Source: Streptomyces sp. NBC_01304 (GTDB lineage: Bacteria; Actinomycetota; Actinomycetes; Streptomycetales; Streptomycetaceae). Taken from it: a stretch of 64,000 nt of DNA. The DNA is taken from NCBI RefSeq assembly GCF_035975855.1, contig NZ_CP109055.1, forward strand, positions 8,494,001-8,558,000, in the 5' to 3' direction. The stretch's first letter is position 1. Every line of letters begins with the position of its first letter. A model generated the notes under the pieces. It searched no databases. It saw only the letters and a list, made by a program, of their open reading frames with translations, and was not told the DNA's origin. This document shows positions 8,301-16,487 of this stretch, one piece after another. A program made the translations under genes and the position numbers.

Positions 8301-9560
8301 TTGTTCGGCATCGTCAGGCCTTGCAGCCATCGTCTCGGCGAGGGATTGAAGACCCAGTGGATGGCGCATCTCTGCGGGCTCTGCCTCGCACTGCGCAGTG
8401 ATCATGGCCAGTTCGCGCGGGTCGTCACCAACTACGACGGCCTGATCATCTCGGTTCTGACGGAGGCTCAGGCCGAGCGGGCCACCGACTGGCGGCGCAC
8501 CGCCGGGCCCTGTCCGCTGCGCGGCATGCGGACCGCCTCCGTCGCGCAGGGGGAGGGGGCGCGGCTCGCGGCCGCGGTCTCCCTGGTGCTCGCCTCGGCG
8601 AAGGTGCGCGACCATGTGGCCGACCGGGACGGGCTCTTCGCCCGGCGCCCGGTCGCGGCCGCGGCGCGCAAGGTGGCCCGTGGGTGGGACCGGGCCGGGG
8701 CGCGGACCGGGTCCGATGTGGGCTTCGACACGGCGGTGCTGCTCGACGCGGTCGAGCGGCAGGGCGGCCTGGAGGCGCTGGCCGGGCCCGGCACCTCGGT
8801 GCTCGCCGTCACCGAGCCGACCGAGACGGCGACCGCCGCGGCCTTCGCGCACACCGCGATCCTCGCGGGGCGGCCCGCGAATGCCCAGCCGCTCGCCGAG
8901 GCGGGGCGGCTCTTCGGGCGGCTCGCGCATCTCCTTGACGCCGTGGAGGACCAGGCTGCTGACGCTGCGTCAGGTGCCTGGAATCCGCTGACCGCGACCG
9001 GGACGTCGCTGGTCGAGGCGCGGCGGCTCGCCAGCGATGCCGTCCACGGGATCGGGCTCGCCCTCAAGGACGCCGAGTTCACCGACGCCAAGCTTGCCCA
9101 CGTACTGCTCGTGCACGAGCTGGGGCGCTCCGTGGACCGGGCCTTCGGCGTCGCGCACGGCGGGAGCTGTGCGCATCAGCAGCCGGGGCCGGGGAACGGT
9201 GGCGGGTTCGGGCCGCCGCCGTCCGGGCCGTGGGACGGCGGGCAGGGGAATCCGTATCAGCAGGGTGGCAATCCGTACGCGGGCGGCCCGCAGAACCCGT
9301 ACTCGGGTGGCGGGCCCGCCGGGCCGGGCGGACCCGGTGGCCCGGGATCCCAGTGGCTCGGTGGTGGGCCCTCGCAGCAGCCGCCGAAGCCGCGCGGTTT
9401 CTGGGCCGGCTGCGGCGCCTTCTTCTGCGTCTGCTGCACCTGCAAGATGTGCTGCGCCGACGAGTACGAGGGCCCCTGGTCGCGGAAGAAGCGCAAGGGC
9501 TGCTGCGACGACTGCGACTGCAGTGGCTGTGATTGCTGCTGCCCCTGTGACGGCTGCTGA
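8301..9560 (+). CDS. DUF5685 family protein with Cys-rich C-terminal tail
   Basis: 419-residue protein of unknown function, conserved in Streptomyces as DUF5685. The N-terminus FGIVRPCSHRLGEGLK then MAHLCGLCLALRSDHGQ contains a CxxC plus nearby His and Cys residues, suggesting a metal site. The middle (about 100-300) is mostly helical. It is followed by a Gly/Pro/Asn/Gln-rich linker of about 80 residues. The last roughly 50 residues contain 17 cysteines, in runs such as CVCCTCKMCC and CDCCCPC. The TTG at 8301 is chosen because GGGGAG ends 4 bases before it and because remembered relatives begin at FGIVRP; earlier ATGs add non-conserved sequence. The tail could bind metal, be lipid-modified or be redox-active. 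No function is assigned. Confidence 0.8.
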   Translation: MFGIVRPCSHRLGEGLKTQWMAHLCGLCLALRSDHGQFARVVTNYDGLIISVLTEAQAERATDWRRTAGPCPLRGMRTASVAQGEGARLAAAVSLVLASAKVRDHVADRDGLFARRPVAAAARKVARGWDRAGARTGSDVGFDTAVLLDAVERQGGLEALAGPGTSVLAVTEPTETATAAAFAHTAILAGRPANAQPLAEAGRLFGRLAHLLDAVEDQAADAASGAWNPLTATGTSLVEARRLASDAVHGIGLALKDAEFTDAKLAHVLLVHELGRSVDRAFGVAHGGSCAHQQPGPGNGGGFGPPPSGPWDGGQGNPYQQGGNPYAGGPQNPYSGGGPAGPGGPGGPGSQWLGGGPSQQPPKPRGFWAGCGAFFCVCCTCKMCCADEYEGPWSRKKRKGCCDDCDCSGCDCCCPCDGC

Positions 9561-9578
9561 ACTCCCGTCAGCCTGCGG

Positions 9579-10535
9579 TCACTTGAGCTCCGGCGGAGAG
9601 ATCTGCGACTTCTCGATCGCCGAGGCGCTGGTGCCCCACTTCTTCAGGATCCGGTCGTACGTGCCGTCCTGCTTGAGCCGGTTCACCGCGGCCTGGAAGG
9701 CGGGTGCCAGGTCCGTGTCCTTCTTGAAGGCGAAGCCGACGTCGAGGCGCTTGAACTCGTTGAGGAACTTCAGGCCCTCCTGCTGGTCCACGGCGTAGCG
9801 CAGCCCGTTGATGGTGTTCATCACCACATCGCTGCGGCCCTGTTGGAGGGAGATCCACAGCGCGCCCTGCTCGGCGTACGTCTGCACCTTGTACGCGTCC
9901 TTCCCGGCGTCGGTGCACACGTGCTTGTTCTCCTCGAGGGTCGCCTCGAAGGTGGTGCCCGCCCCGGTGGCCACGTTGAGGCCGCACAGCTGCTTCAGGT
10001 CGGTGACCTTCTTGAGGTCGCTGTCCTTGCGGGTGGCGAAGCCCTGGCCGTCGTTGATGTAGGTGACGAAGTCGATGGTCTTGCGGCGTTCGTCCGTCAC
10101 GCCGAAGTTGCCGGTGCCGAGGTCGTACTTGCCGCTGCCGAGCGCCGGCAGGATCGCCTCGAAGCTCGCCACCTCGCGCTCCAGCTTCAGGCCGAGCACC
10201 TTGGCGACGGCGTTCGCGAAGTCGATGTCCTGGCCGGCGAGGGTCTTGCCGTCCGGCAGGTAGGTCGCAGTCGGCGGGGTGCCGACGCTGGAGGCGAGGG
10301 CGAGGGTGCCGCGTTCGCGCACCTCGGCGGGGAGCAGCTTCGCGGCGGCCGGGTCCTTCTGCACCGAGGAGACCACGTCCTGGGTGGGGATCTTGCCGGT
10401 CTTGGCGGCCGGTTGGGCATCTCCGCCGGCGCCCGTCGCGTCCTCGCCCGAGCCGCAGGCGGAGAGCGTGAGCGCGGCGGCGGTGAGCAGGGCGAAGGGG
10501 ACCGCGATACGGGTCCGGGACATGGTTCTGGGCAT
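9579..10535 (-). CDS. Amino-acid-type ABC transporter substrate-binding lipoprotein
   Basis: 318-residue solute-binding protein of the polar amino acid (family 3) type. The signal peptide MPRTMSRTRIAVPFALLTAAALTLSAC ends in a lipobox (LSAC), so the mature protein is lipid-anchored outside the membrane. Family features include VRERGTLALASSV, DIDFANAVAKVLGLKLE and NFGVTDERRKTIDFVTY. Two cysteines (KQLCGLN and KHVCTDA) could form a disulfide. The ATG at 10535 has GGAGA about 10 bases upstream; the frame upstream of it lacks protein character. It is transcribed divergently from the permease operon at 11042, whose products are its likely partners. A leader peptide and hairpins lie in its long 5' region, suggesting attenuation. 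The substrate is inferred to be a sulfur compound or amino acid. Confidence 0.9.
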   Translation of the reverse strand: MPRTMSRTRIAVPFALLTAAALTLSACGSGEDATGAGGDAQPAAKTGKIPTQDVVSSVQKDPAAAKLLPAEVRERGTLALASSVGTPPTATYLPDGKTLAGQDIDFANAVAKVLGLKLEREVASFEAILPALGSGKYDLGTGNFGVTDERRKTIDFVTYINDGQGFATRKDSDLKKVTDLKQLCGLNVATGAGTTFEATLEENKHVCTDAGKDAYKVQTYAEQGALWISLQQGRSDVVMNTINGLRYAVDQQEGLKFLNEFKRLDVGFAFKKDTDLAPAFQAAVNRLKQDGTYDRILKKWGTSASAIEKSQISPPELK

Positions 10536-10682
10536 GGCGAAGGCACTCTCCGGTGGTCCGGGCGGGGGAAGGCAGGGCATACGAGAAGGCAAAAGGGCGT
10601 ACGTGGAGGACGTACGAGAAAGCAGAAGGCGCGAGGGGAGGGTGGAGCGCTGTGGCGTGGGTGAAGGCGCGAAAAGGGGACG

Positions 10683-10714
10683 GCGTTCCACGCCTCACAC
10701 GGGAGGCGGAACGC
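10683..10714 (-). terminator. Attenuator-like intrinsic terminator in the 5' region of the lipoprotein gene
   Basis: Imperfect stem: GCGTTCC, two bulged bases and GCCTC pair with GAGGC and GGAACGC around a 6-base loop, 12 base pairs in all. Read on the minus strand, the stem is followed within about 10 bases by CCCCTTTT. It sits about 60 bases after the leader-peptide stop and about 150 before the lipoprotein start, the layout of ribosome-mediated attenuation. Folding is by eye only. Confidence 0.6.
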
Positions 10715-10734
10715 GGTCGACGAAGCGCGAGAAG

Positions 10735-10757
10735 CCGGGCCGGACAAGCGGTCCCGG
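10735..10757 (-). promoter_or_regulatory. Second leader hairpin (possible pause or antiterminator element)
   Basis: Eight base pairs (CCGGG+CCG / CGG+CCCGG with one bulged T) around the loop GACAAG. It begins 18 bases past the leader-peptide stop and lies upstream of the terminator-like hairpin. A role as pause or competing structure is inferred from position only. Confidence 0.4.
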
Positions 10758-10775
10758 GTGGAGCAGGGCGTCAGC

Positions 10776-10847
10776 TCAACAGGAGGACGACCACACGCGA
10801 CCGAAGTCGATGTGATCGCGGGTGACCAGCCACTGCTGCGAGTTCAT
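10776..10847 (-). CDS. Short leader peptide (HIDxxR...C type)
   Basis: 23-codon frame ending in VTRDHIDFGRVWSSSC and a TGA stop. The pattern R-x-H-[IV]-D-x-x-R-V-x-S-x-x-C matches the putative leader peptides that I recall being annotated upstream of sulfur-assimilation and amino-acid transporter genes in Streptomyces. There is no good ribosome-binding site, so it may be translated from a leaderless transcript. The Cys as the last codon would let a ribosome stall at the end of the peptide when cysteine is short. Two hairpins follow before the lipoprotein gene. The frame is seen directly; membership of the leader family and the sensed amino acid are inference. Confidence 0.7.
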   Translation of the reverse strand: MNSQQWLVTRDHIDFGRVWSSSC

Positions 10848-10918
10848 GGCCCAAGTGGAACAGGCATCCGTTTCTGCGTCAACTGTCCTGAGACGCACGG
10901 CTCACAGTATGGACACCC

Positions 10919-10949
10919 TTGACAGCTGCCCGAACGCGCGCCGTAGTCT
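10919..10949 (+). promoter_or_regulatory. Putative sigma-70-type promoter for the permease operon
   Basis: TTGACA at 10919-10924 and TAGTCT at 10944-10949 with a 19-base spacer; CGTAGT two bases earlier would give 17. The pair lies about 95 bases before the first permease start. The hexamers are visible; promoter activity is inferred. Confidence 0.5.
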
Positions 10950-11041
10950 CAAGGGCGGGTCGTGCTGAGGGGCGCGGCCCCACTCGCTGTGCTGTGTGAA
11001 GGCTTCACCGTGTTCGATCCTGGCATCCACGGAGCCTTCCT

Positions 11042-11917
11042 ATGTCTGTGCAATCAGACGCCACGCCCGATCTCCTGCTGAAACCCGAGCCTCCCGCCGA
11101 GCCCGTCAAGGTCCAAGACGCCGAACCCCGCGTCGTCCCGGTGCGGCGAACCGGCCAGTGGGCGGCGGCCGTTGCCGTCCTGCTGCTGCTCGCGGGCGCG
11201 CTCAACTCCGTGGTCCGCAACGACGCGTTCCAATGGGACGTCGTCGGCGACTACTTCACCACCGCGGCCGTCCTGCGCGGCCTCGGCCTCACGCTCTGGC
11301 TGACCGTGCTCGTCATGGTGCTCGGCTTCGCGCTCGGCACCCTGCTCGCCGTCATGCGGCTCTCCGCCAACCCCGTGCTGCGCGGCGTCAGTTGGGGGTA
11401 CGTCTGGTTCTTCCGGTCGACGCCGATCCTGGTGCAGCTGCTGTTCTGGTTCAACATCGGCGCGCTCTACCCGCAGATCCTCGGCGTCAGGACGGTGAAT
11501 CTGCTCGGCCCGATCTCCGTCGCCGTCATCGGGCTCACGCTGCACGAGGCCGCGTACGCCGCCGAAGTGGTGCGCGGCGGAATCCTCTCCGTCGACCGGG
11601 GCCAGGTCGAGGCCGCCCAGTCGCTCGGCCTCGGGCGGTGGCGCCGGCTGCGCCGGATCGTGCTGCCGCAGGCCATGAAGTCCATCGTGCCGCCCGCCGG
11701 GAACATGCTGATCGGCACGCTCAAGGGCACCTCGATCGTGTCCATCATCGCCGTGCAGGACCTGCTCTACTCGGTGCAGCTCGTCTATCACCGCACCTAC
11801 CAGGTCATCCCGCTGCTCCTGGTCGCCACCCTCTGGTACGCCGTGGTGACTTCCGTGCTCAGCGTGGGCCAGCACTATGTGGAGCGGTACTACGCGCGCG
11901 GTTCGGGGCGGGCGTGA
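11042..11917 (+). CDS. Amino-acid ABC transporter permease (TcyL/HisM-like), first of two
   Basis: 291-residue inner-membrane permease of the polar amino acid family. An unusual hydrophilic N-terminal extension of about 40 residues precedes the first helix. Five or more helices follow, with the EAA loop reading [21 protein letters not shown] minus its last residue, the contact for the ATPase. [15 protein letters not shown] is typical of L-cystine/histidine-type permeases. It begins the plus-strand operon and its stop overlaps the start of the FAD-binding protein gene (ATGA). A second permease gene follows, so the transporter is probably a heterodimer. The ATPase is encoded two genes downstream. 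The substrate is inferred from the monooxygenases in the operon. Confidence 0.9.
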   Translation: MSVQSDATPDLLLKPEPPAEPVKVQDAEPRVVPVRRTGQWAAAVAVLLLLAGALNSVVRNDAFQWDVVGDYFTTAAVLRGLGLTLWLTVLVMVLGFALGTLLAVMRLSANPVLRGVSWGYVWFFRSTPILVQLLFWFNIGALYPQILGVRTVNLLGPISVAVIGLTLHEAAYAAEVVRGGILSVDRGQVEAAQSLGLGRWRRLRRIVLPQAMKSIVPPAGNMLIGTLKGTSIVSIIAVQDLLYSVQLVYHRTYQVIPLLLVATLWYAVVTSVLSVGQHYVERYYARGSGRA

Positions 11918-13677
11918 TGCGGGCACAGCTGGTGATCGTGGGGGCCGGGCCGCGGGGGACCGGTGTCCTGGAGCGCATCGCGGCCAACGCCGGTGAGCTG
12001 TACGACGGTTCGGGCGTGGACATCCACCTGGTCGATCCCTTCCCGTCCGGCGGCGGCCGGATCTGGCGTGAGGCGCAGTCGCCGTTGCTGTGGATGAACT
12101 CCATGGCCTCGGACGTCACGATGTTCACCGACGAGACGGTCGAGCTCGAAGGTCCCGTCCGGCCCGGACCCACGCTGGAGGAGTGGGCGGGCCTCGACGG
12201 GCAGACCTTCCCGAGCAGGCAGCGGCAGGGCGGCTATCTGCGCTGGGTGTACGAGCAGGCCGTGGCCGCACTGCCCGAAGGCGTCGTCGTGCACGAGCAC
12301 CGGCGCCGGGCGCTGCGGGTCACCGGCCCGCGCGAGGGCCGGCAGCAGGTCTGGCTCGAAGGGCGGGCCAGGCCGCTCCTGGCCGACCTGGTGGTCCTGA
12401 CCCTCGGTCACCTCGACGCCGAACTCGACGAGGAACAGCGCGAGTTGGCTGCGTACGCCGAAGCGCACGGTCTGGTGCATCTGCCGCCCGACTTCACCGC
12501 CGACAGCGACCTGTCCGTGCTCCCGGCCGGGGAACCGGTGATCGTGCGGGGCTTCGGGCTCGCGTTCGTCGACCTGATGGTGCTGCTCACCGAGGGGCGC
12601 GGCGGGCGGTTCGAGGGGGATGCCTATGTGCCGTCCGGGCGCGAGCCGATCCTGTACGTCGGGTCGCGGCGCGGAGTGCCCTACCACTCCAAGATCGGCT
12701 ACACCTGGGAGGGCGAACGGCCGCCGCTGCCCCGCTTCTTCGGGCCCGCCGAGACCGATGAACTCCTCGCCAGAGAAGGCGGGTTCGACTTCCGGCGCGA
12801 TGTGTGGCCGCTGATCGAGAAGGAGCTCGGCTTCGCCCACTACCACCGCCTCTTCGACGCCCATCCGGAACGTACCCGCATCGCCTGGCCCGACTTCGAC
12901 GAGAAGTACGCCGTCTGCGAGCCGGGCAGCCCCGAGCTCGCCGCCCTCGTCGCCTCGGCCGTGCCGGACCCGGCCGACCGGCTCGACCTGACCGCGCTCG
13001 ACCGGCCGCTCGACGGGGTGCGGTATGCCTCGGCGGAAGAGGTCCAGGACGGCCTTCGCCGCTACATCGAGCGCGACCTGGAGCGCCGCCACGACCCGGC
13101 GCACAGCCCCGACCTGGCGGTCTTCCTCGGGCTGCTGTCCGTGTACGGGCAGGTGCTGCGGCTCGGCGACATCGGCGCCTGGTGGCACGGGTTCTTCAGC
13201 TATCTGGCCTCCGGGCCGCCCGGACCGCGGTTGCGCCAACTGCTCGCGCTGTCCCGGGCCGGGGTGGTGCGCTTCCTCGGCGCGGACATGACGGTCGAGG
13301 CCGCCGACGGGATCTTCAGGGCGGGCAGCGCCTCCCTGCCGGGGGAGTACGTCGAGGCCCGTGCGCTGGTCGAGGCCCGGCTGCCCAGCCCCAGCATGGC
13401 CCGAGCCACCGGACCGCTCCTGCGGGAGCTGTACGCCGACGGGGCCCGCGCGACCGGGACCGGGCTGCTCGCCGTCGACCCGGGCGACGGGCGGGTGCTC
13501 CAGCAGGACGGCCGGCCGCACCCCCGGCGCTTCGCGCTCGGCCCGCACACCGATGCCCGGGGGCCCGGCGCCTTCGTCAGGCCGCGCACCAACTCCGCGT
13601 CGTTCCGGCAGAACGACGCCACCGCCCGCGCGGTCCTGCGCTTCCTGCGCGACCTGTCCTGTAGCACCGCCGCCTGA
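11917..13677 (+). CDS. FAD/NAD(P)-binding protein (PF13454-like) in the transporter operon
   Basis: 586-residue protein opening with the dinucleotide-binding motif QLVIVGAGPRGTGVLERI (GxGPRG at residues 9-14). It continues with PSGGGRIWREAQSPLLWMNSM, typical of the FAD-NAD(P)-binding (NAD_binding_9) family. A second glycine-rich segment (VIVRGFGLAFVDLMVLLTEGRGG) probably binds the second nucleotide. The C-terminal part is family-specific and of unknown role. The start overlaps the permease stop, showing tight coupling. It could supply reduced flavin to the two downstream monooxygenases or oxidise the substrate itself; both are inference. There is no ferredoxin or reductase signature. Confidence 0.8.
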   Translation: MRAQLVIVGAGPRGTGVLERIAANAGELYDGSGVDIHLVDPFPSGGGRIWREAQSPLLWMNSMASDVTMFTDETVELEGPVRPGPTLEEWAGLDGQTFPSRQRQGGYLRWVYEQAVAALPEGVVVHEHRRRALRVTGPREGRQQVWLEGRARPLLADLVVLTLGHLDAELDEEQRELAAYAEAHGLVHLPPDFTADSDLSVLPAGEPVIVRGFGLAFVDLMVLLTEGRGGRFEGDAYVPSGREPILYVGSRRGVPYHSKIGYTWEGERPPLPRFFGPAETDELLAREGGFDFRRDVWPLIEKELGFAHYHRLFDAHPERTRIAWPDFDEKYAVCEPGSPELAALVASAVPDPADRLDLTALDRPLDGVRYASAEEVQDGLRRYIERDLERRHDPAHSPDLAVFLGLLSVYGQVLRLGDIGAWWHGFFSYLASGPPGPRLRQLLALSRAGVVRFLGADMTVEAADGIFRAGSASLPGEYVEARALVEARLPSPSMARATGPLLRELYADGARATGTGLLAVDPGDGRVLQQDGRPHPRRFALGPHTDARGPGAFVRPRTNSASFRQNDATARAVLRFLRDLSCSTAA

Positions 13678-13746
13678 ACGCTGCCGCTGCCCGGACCGTC
13701 AACGCTGTCGCTGCCTGTCGCTGCCTGCCGATTCCTGAGGAAACCC

Positions 13747-14643
13747 ATGTCTCTGACCGCTGATCCACCTGTCGACAAAGCTCCACCCCGGCCGCGCTCC
13801 TCCTCCTCCGACGACTACAGCGCCCTGAAGGTCGTGCCCGTGCGCCACCCCTGGCGCTGGGCCGCCGTCGCCGTGACCGCCGTGCTGCTCGCGCAGTTCG
13901 TGCACGGGCTCGCCACCAACTCCGGCTGGGAGTGGGAGGTGTTCGCCGAGTTCTTCACCGCCGACGTCGTCCTCAAGGCGGTGTGGATCACGCTGCAGCT
14001 GACCTTCTACGGGACCGCGCTCGGCTTCGCGCTCGGCATCGTGCTCGCCTTCATGAGGCTTTCGGCCAGCCCGTTCCTGAGGACGGTGGCCTTCGGCTAC
14101 ATCTGGGCGTTCCGCTCGATCCCGCTGATCGTGCAGCTGCTGTTCTGGTTCAACCTCGCCTACCTCTACCAGGAGCTGCAGTTCGGGATCCCCTTCGGGC
14201 CCGGCTTCTTCTCCTTCGACACGATGGGCCTCGTCGGAGCGATGAGCGCGGCCGTCCTCGGGCTCGCCCTGCACCAGGCCGCGTACGCGGCGGAGATCGT
14301 GCGCGGCGGCGTACTCGCCGTGGACAGCGGGCAGTTGGAGGCGGCGGCCGCACTCGGCATCCCGCGGCTTCGGCAGCTGCGGCGGATCGTCCTGCCGCAG
14401 GCCATGCGGTCGATCCTGCCGAACGCCGCCAACGAGGTCATCTCCCTCTTCAAGGGCACCTCGATCGTCTCCGTCATGGCGATCGGCGAACTCTTCTACC
14501 AGGTGCAGGTCATCTACGGCCGCAACGGCCGGGTCGTGCCGCTCCTGATGGTCGCCACCGCCTGGTACATCCTGCTGACCACCGCGCTCTCGGTCCTTCA
14601 GCACTACGTCGAACGTCACTTCGCCAAGGGAGCCACCCGATGA
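13747..14643 (+). CDS. Amino-acid ABC transporter permease (TcyM-like), second of two
   Basis: 298-residue permease paralogous to the one two genes upstream. Shared segments include [35 protein letters not shown] and the EAA loop [20 protein letters not shown]. As in its partner, the N-terminus is a hydrophilic extension of about 35 residues before the first helix. Its ATG follows the FAD-protein gene after a 69-base gap with TGAGGAAAC before the start. The stop overlaps the ATPase start by four bases (ATGA). It probably pairs with the first permease in an asymmetric transmembrane dimer, as in other amino-acid importers. Confidence 0.9.
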   Translation: MSLTADPPVDKAPPRPRSSSSDDYSALKVVPVRHPWRWAAVAVTAVLLAQFVHGLATNSGWEWEVFAEFFTADVVLKAVWITLQLTFYGTALGFALGIVLAFMRLSASPFLRTVAFGYIWAFRSIPLIVQLLFWFNLAYLYQELQFGIPFGPGFFSFDTMGLVGAMSAAVLGLALHQAAYAAEIVRGGVLAVDSGQLEAAAALGIPRLRQLRRIVLPQAMRSILPNAANEVISLFKGTSIVSVMAIGELFYQVQVIYGRNGRVVPLLMVATAWYILLTTALSVLQHYVERHFAKGATR

Positions 14644-15437
14644 GCGCGGACACCACCGCCACACCCGTGTCCAAGGCCACGTCCATGGTCGAACTCCGGT
14701 CCGTGCGCAAGAGCTTCGGCTCGCTCGAAGTCCTCAGGGGCGTCGACCTGGAGGTGCGGGCCGGCGAGGTCACCGTCATCCTCGGGCCCTCCGGCTCAGG
14801 CAAGTCCACCCTGCTGCGGACCATCAACCACCTGGAGAAGGTCAACAGCGGCTGGATCAGCGTCGACGGCGCCCTCGTCGGCTACCGGCGCTCCGGCGAC
14901 AAGCTCTACGAGCTGCGCGAGCGCGAGGTGCTCAAGCAGCGCACCCAGATCGGGTTCGTCTTCCAGAACTTCAACCTCTTCCCGCACCTCACCGTCCTGG
15001 AAAACATCGTCGAGGCCCCGGTCGCCGCCCTGAAACGCCCCCGCAAGGAGGCCGTGGCGGCCGCGGAGAAGCTGCTCGCCCGGGTCGGTCTCGCCGACAA
15101 GGCGGCCGCCTACCCCAAGCGGCTCTCCGGCGGCCAGCAGCAACGCGTCGCCATCGCCCGCGCGCTCGCCCTCGAACCCAAGCTGCTGCTCTTCGACGAG
15201 CCGACCTCCGCGCTCGACCCCGAGCTGGTCGGTGAAGTGCTCGACGTCATCAAGGACTTGGCGCACCAGGGCACCACCATGATCGTCGTCACGCACGAGA
15301 TCGGCTTCGCCCGCGAGGTCGCCGACACGGTCGTCTTCATGGACGAGGGCCGCATCGTCGAGCAGGGCAGCCCCGGCGACGTACTCGACAAGCCGCGGCA
15401 GACACGGACCCGCGCGTTCCTCTCCAAAGTCCTCTAG
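14640..15437 (+). CDS. Amino-acid ABC transporter ATP-binding protein (TcyN/GlnQ-like)
   Basis: 265-residue cytoplasmic ATPase. Walker A is GPSGSGKST, the Q-loop lies in [18 protein letters not shown], the signature is LSGGQQQR, Walker B is [12 protein letters not shown], and the switch His is in [14 protein letters not shown] is diagnostic of the polar amino acid subfamily. It is the only ATPase of this type in the island, so it must energise both permeases and may serve both binding proteins. It is translationally coupled to the second permease by a four-base overlap. Confidence 0.95.
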   Translation: MSADTTATPVSKATSMVELRSVRKSFGSLEVLRGVDLEVRAGEVTVILGPSGSGKSTLLRTINHLEKVNSGWISVDGALVGYRRSGDKLYELREREVLKQRTQIGFVFQNFNLFPHLTVLENIVEAPVAALKRPRKEAVAAAEKLLARVGLADKAAAYPKRLSGGQQQRVAIARALALEPKLLLFDEPTSALDPELVGEVLDVIKDLAHQGTTMIVVTHEIGFAREVADTVVFMDEGRIVEQGSPGDVLDKPRQTRTRAFLSKVL

Positions 15438-15496
15438 CCATGCCCCGCTATCCGGCCGATGTCATCAATTCGGCCTTCACCGCCAGGAGTTCGTAC

Positions 15497-16486
15497 GTGA
15501 ATCGCACCCGCCGCTCCCTCGCCGCAACCGTCGCCGCCATCGCCGCCTCCGCCCTGCTCGGCGCCTGCGGAGGCAGCAGCGATGCCGCCACCACCGGTGG
15601 CAAGCCCGCCAAGGGCGACCAGGTCGGCGGCATCAACATCGGCCCCGACCAGGACCGCGTGCGCGGCAAGAAGGTCGCCGCGATCGCCGCGCTCGTGCCG
15701 GAATCCGTCCGTGAACGCGGCACGTTGAAACTCGGCGGCAGCGCCGACGCCTCGCCACCCCTCGGCTTCTACGCCACCGACGACAAGACCCGGATCGGCT
15801 CCGAGCTCGACCTCGCCACGCTCGTCGCCGACACCCTCGGCCTGAAGGTCGAGTTCGAGGCGGTGTCCTGGGAGAACCTGTTCGTCGGCCTGGACAGCGG
15901 CAAGTTCGACGCCGTCTTCTCCAATGTGACGGTCACCGAGGAGCGCAAGGAGAAGTACGACTTCGCGACCTACCGCCTCGACGACGTGGCCTTCGAGGCG
16001 AAGAAGGGCAGCGGCTGGAAGGTCAAGGGCCCGGGGGACGTGGCGGGCAAGACCGTCTCGGTCTCCTCGGGCACCAACCAGGAGAAGATCCTCCTCGACT
16101 GGAGCAAGCGGAACGAGCAGGCTGGACGGAAACCGGTCGACATCAAGTACTTCCAGAAGGACACCGACTACTACCTGGCCCTCCAGTCCGGCCGCATCGA
16201 CGCCCACCTCGGCCCCAACCCGTCGGCCGCCTACCACGTGGCCTCGGCCGGCCAGACCGAGATCGTCGGCAAGATCTCCGGCGGCGGCGACCAGGTGCAG
16301 GGCAAGATCGCGGCGACCACGAAGAAGGACAGCGGGCTCGTCGACGCCTATGCCGCGGCCCTCGATCACGCCATCAAGGACGGGTCGTACGCCAAGGTGC
16401 TCAAGCGCTGGGGGCTGAGCAGCGAGGCCGTCGAGAAGTCGGAGATCAACCCGCAGGGCCTGCCCAAGCCGAAGTCGGGTGAGTGA
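15497..16486 (+). CDS. Second amino-acid-type ABC transporter substrate-binding lipoprotein
   Basis: 329-residue binding protein starting at GTG 15497, which has AGGAG 8 bases upstream. The ATG at 15440 lacks any ribosome-binding site and would put an odd extension before the signal peptide. The signal NRTRRSLAATVAAIAASALLGAC is given here in outline only: an Arg-rich start, a hydrophobic core, then lipobox LGAC. Family features are VRERGTLKLGG, ELDLATLVADTLGLKVEF and SNVTVTEERKEKYDF. It shares the VRERGTL element and overall plan with the divergent lipoprotein at 9579, but the two are clearly different, suggesting two related substrates for one permease/ATPase set. It lies between the ATPase and monooxygenase genes in the same operon. 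Confidence 0.9.
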   Translation: MNRTRRSLAATVAAIAASALLGACGGSSDAATTGGKPAKGDQVGGINIGPDQDRVRGKKVAAIAALVPESVRERGTLKLGGSADASPPLGFYATDDKTRIGSELDLATLVADTLGLKVEFEAVSWENLFVGLDSGKFDAVFSNVTVTEERKEKYDFATYRLDDVAFEAKKGSGWKVKGPGDVAGKTVSVSSGTNQEKILLDWSKRNEQAGRKPVDIKYFQKDTDYYLALQSGRIDAHLGPNPSAAYHVASAGQTEIVGKISGGGDQVQGKIAATTKKDSGLVDAYAAALDHAIKDGSYAKVLKRWGLSSEAVEKSEINPQGLPKPKSGE

Positions 16487-16487
16487 C

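Noticed and set aside
10909..10968. 19-codon frame MDTLDSCPNARRSLKGGSC ahead of the permease operon as a second leader peptide
   Set aside because: It overlaps the likely TTGACA promoter, lacks a ribosome-binding site and the HIDxxR pattern. The terminal Cys is probably chance.
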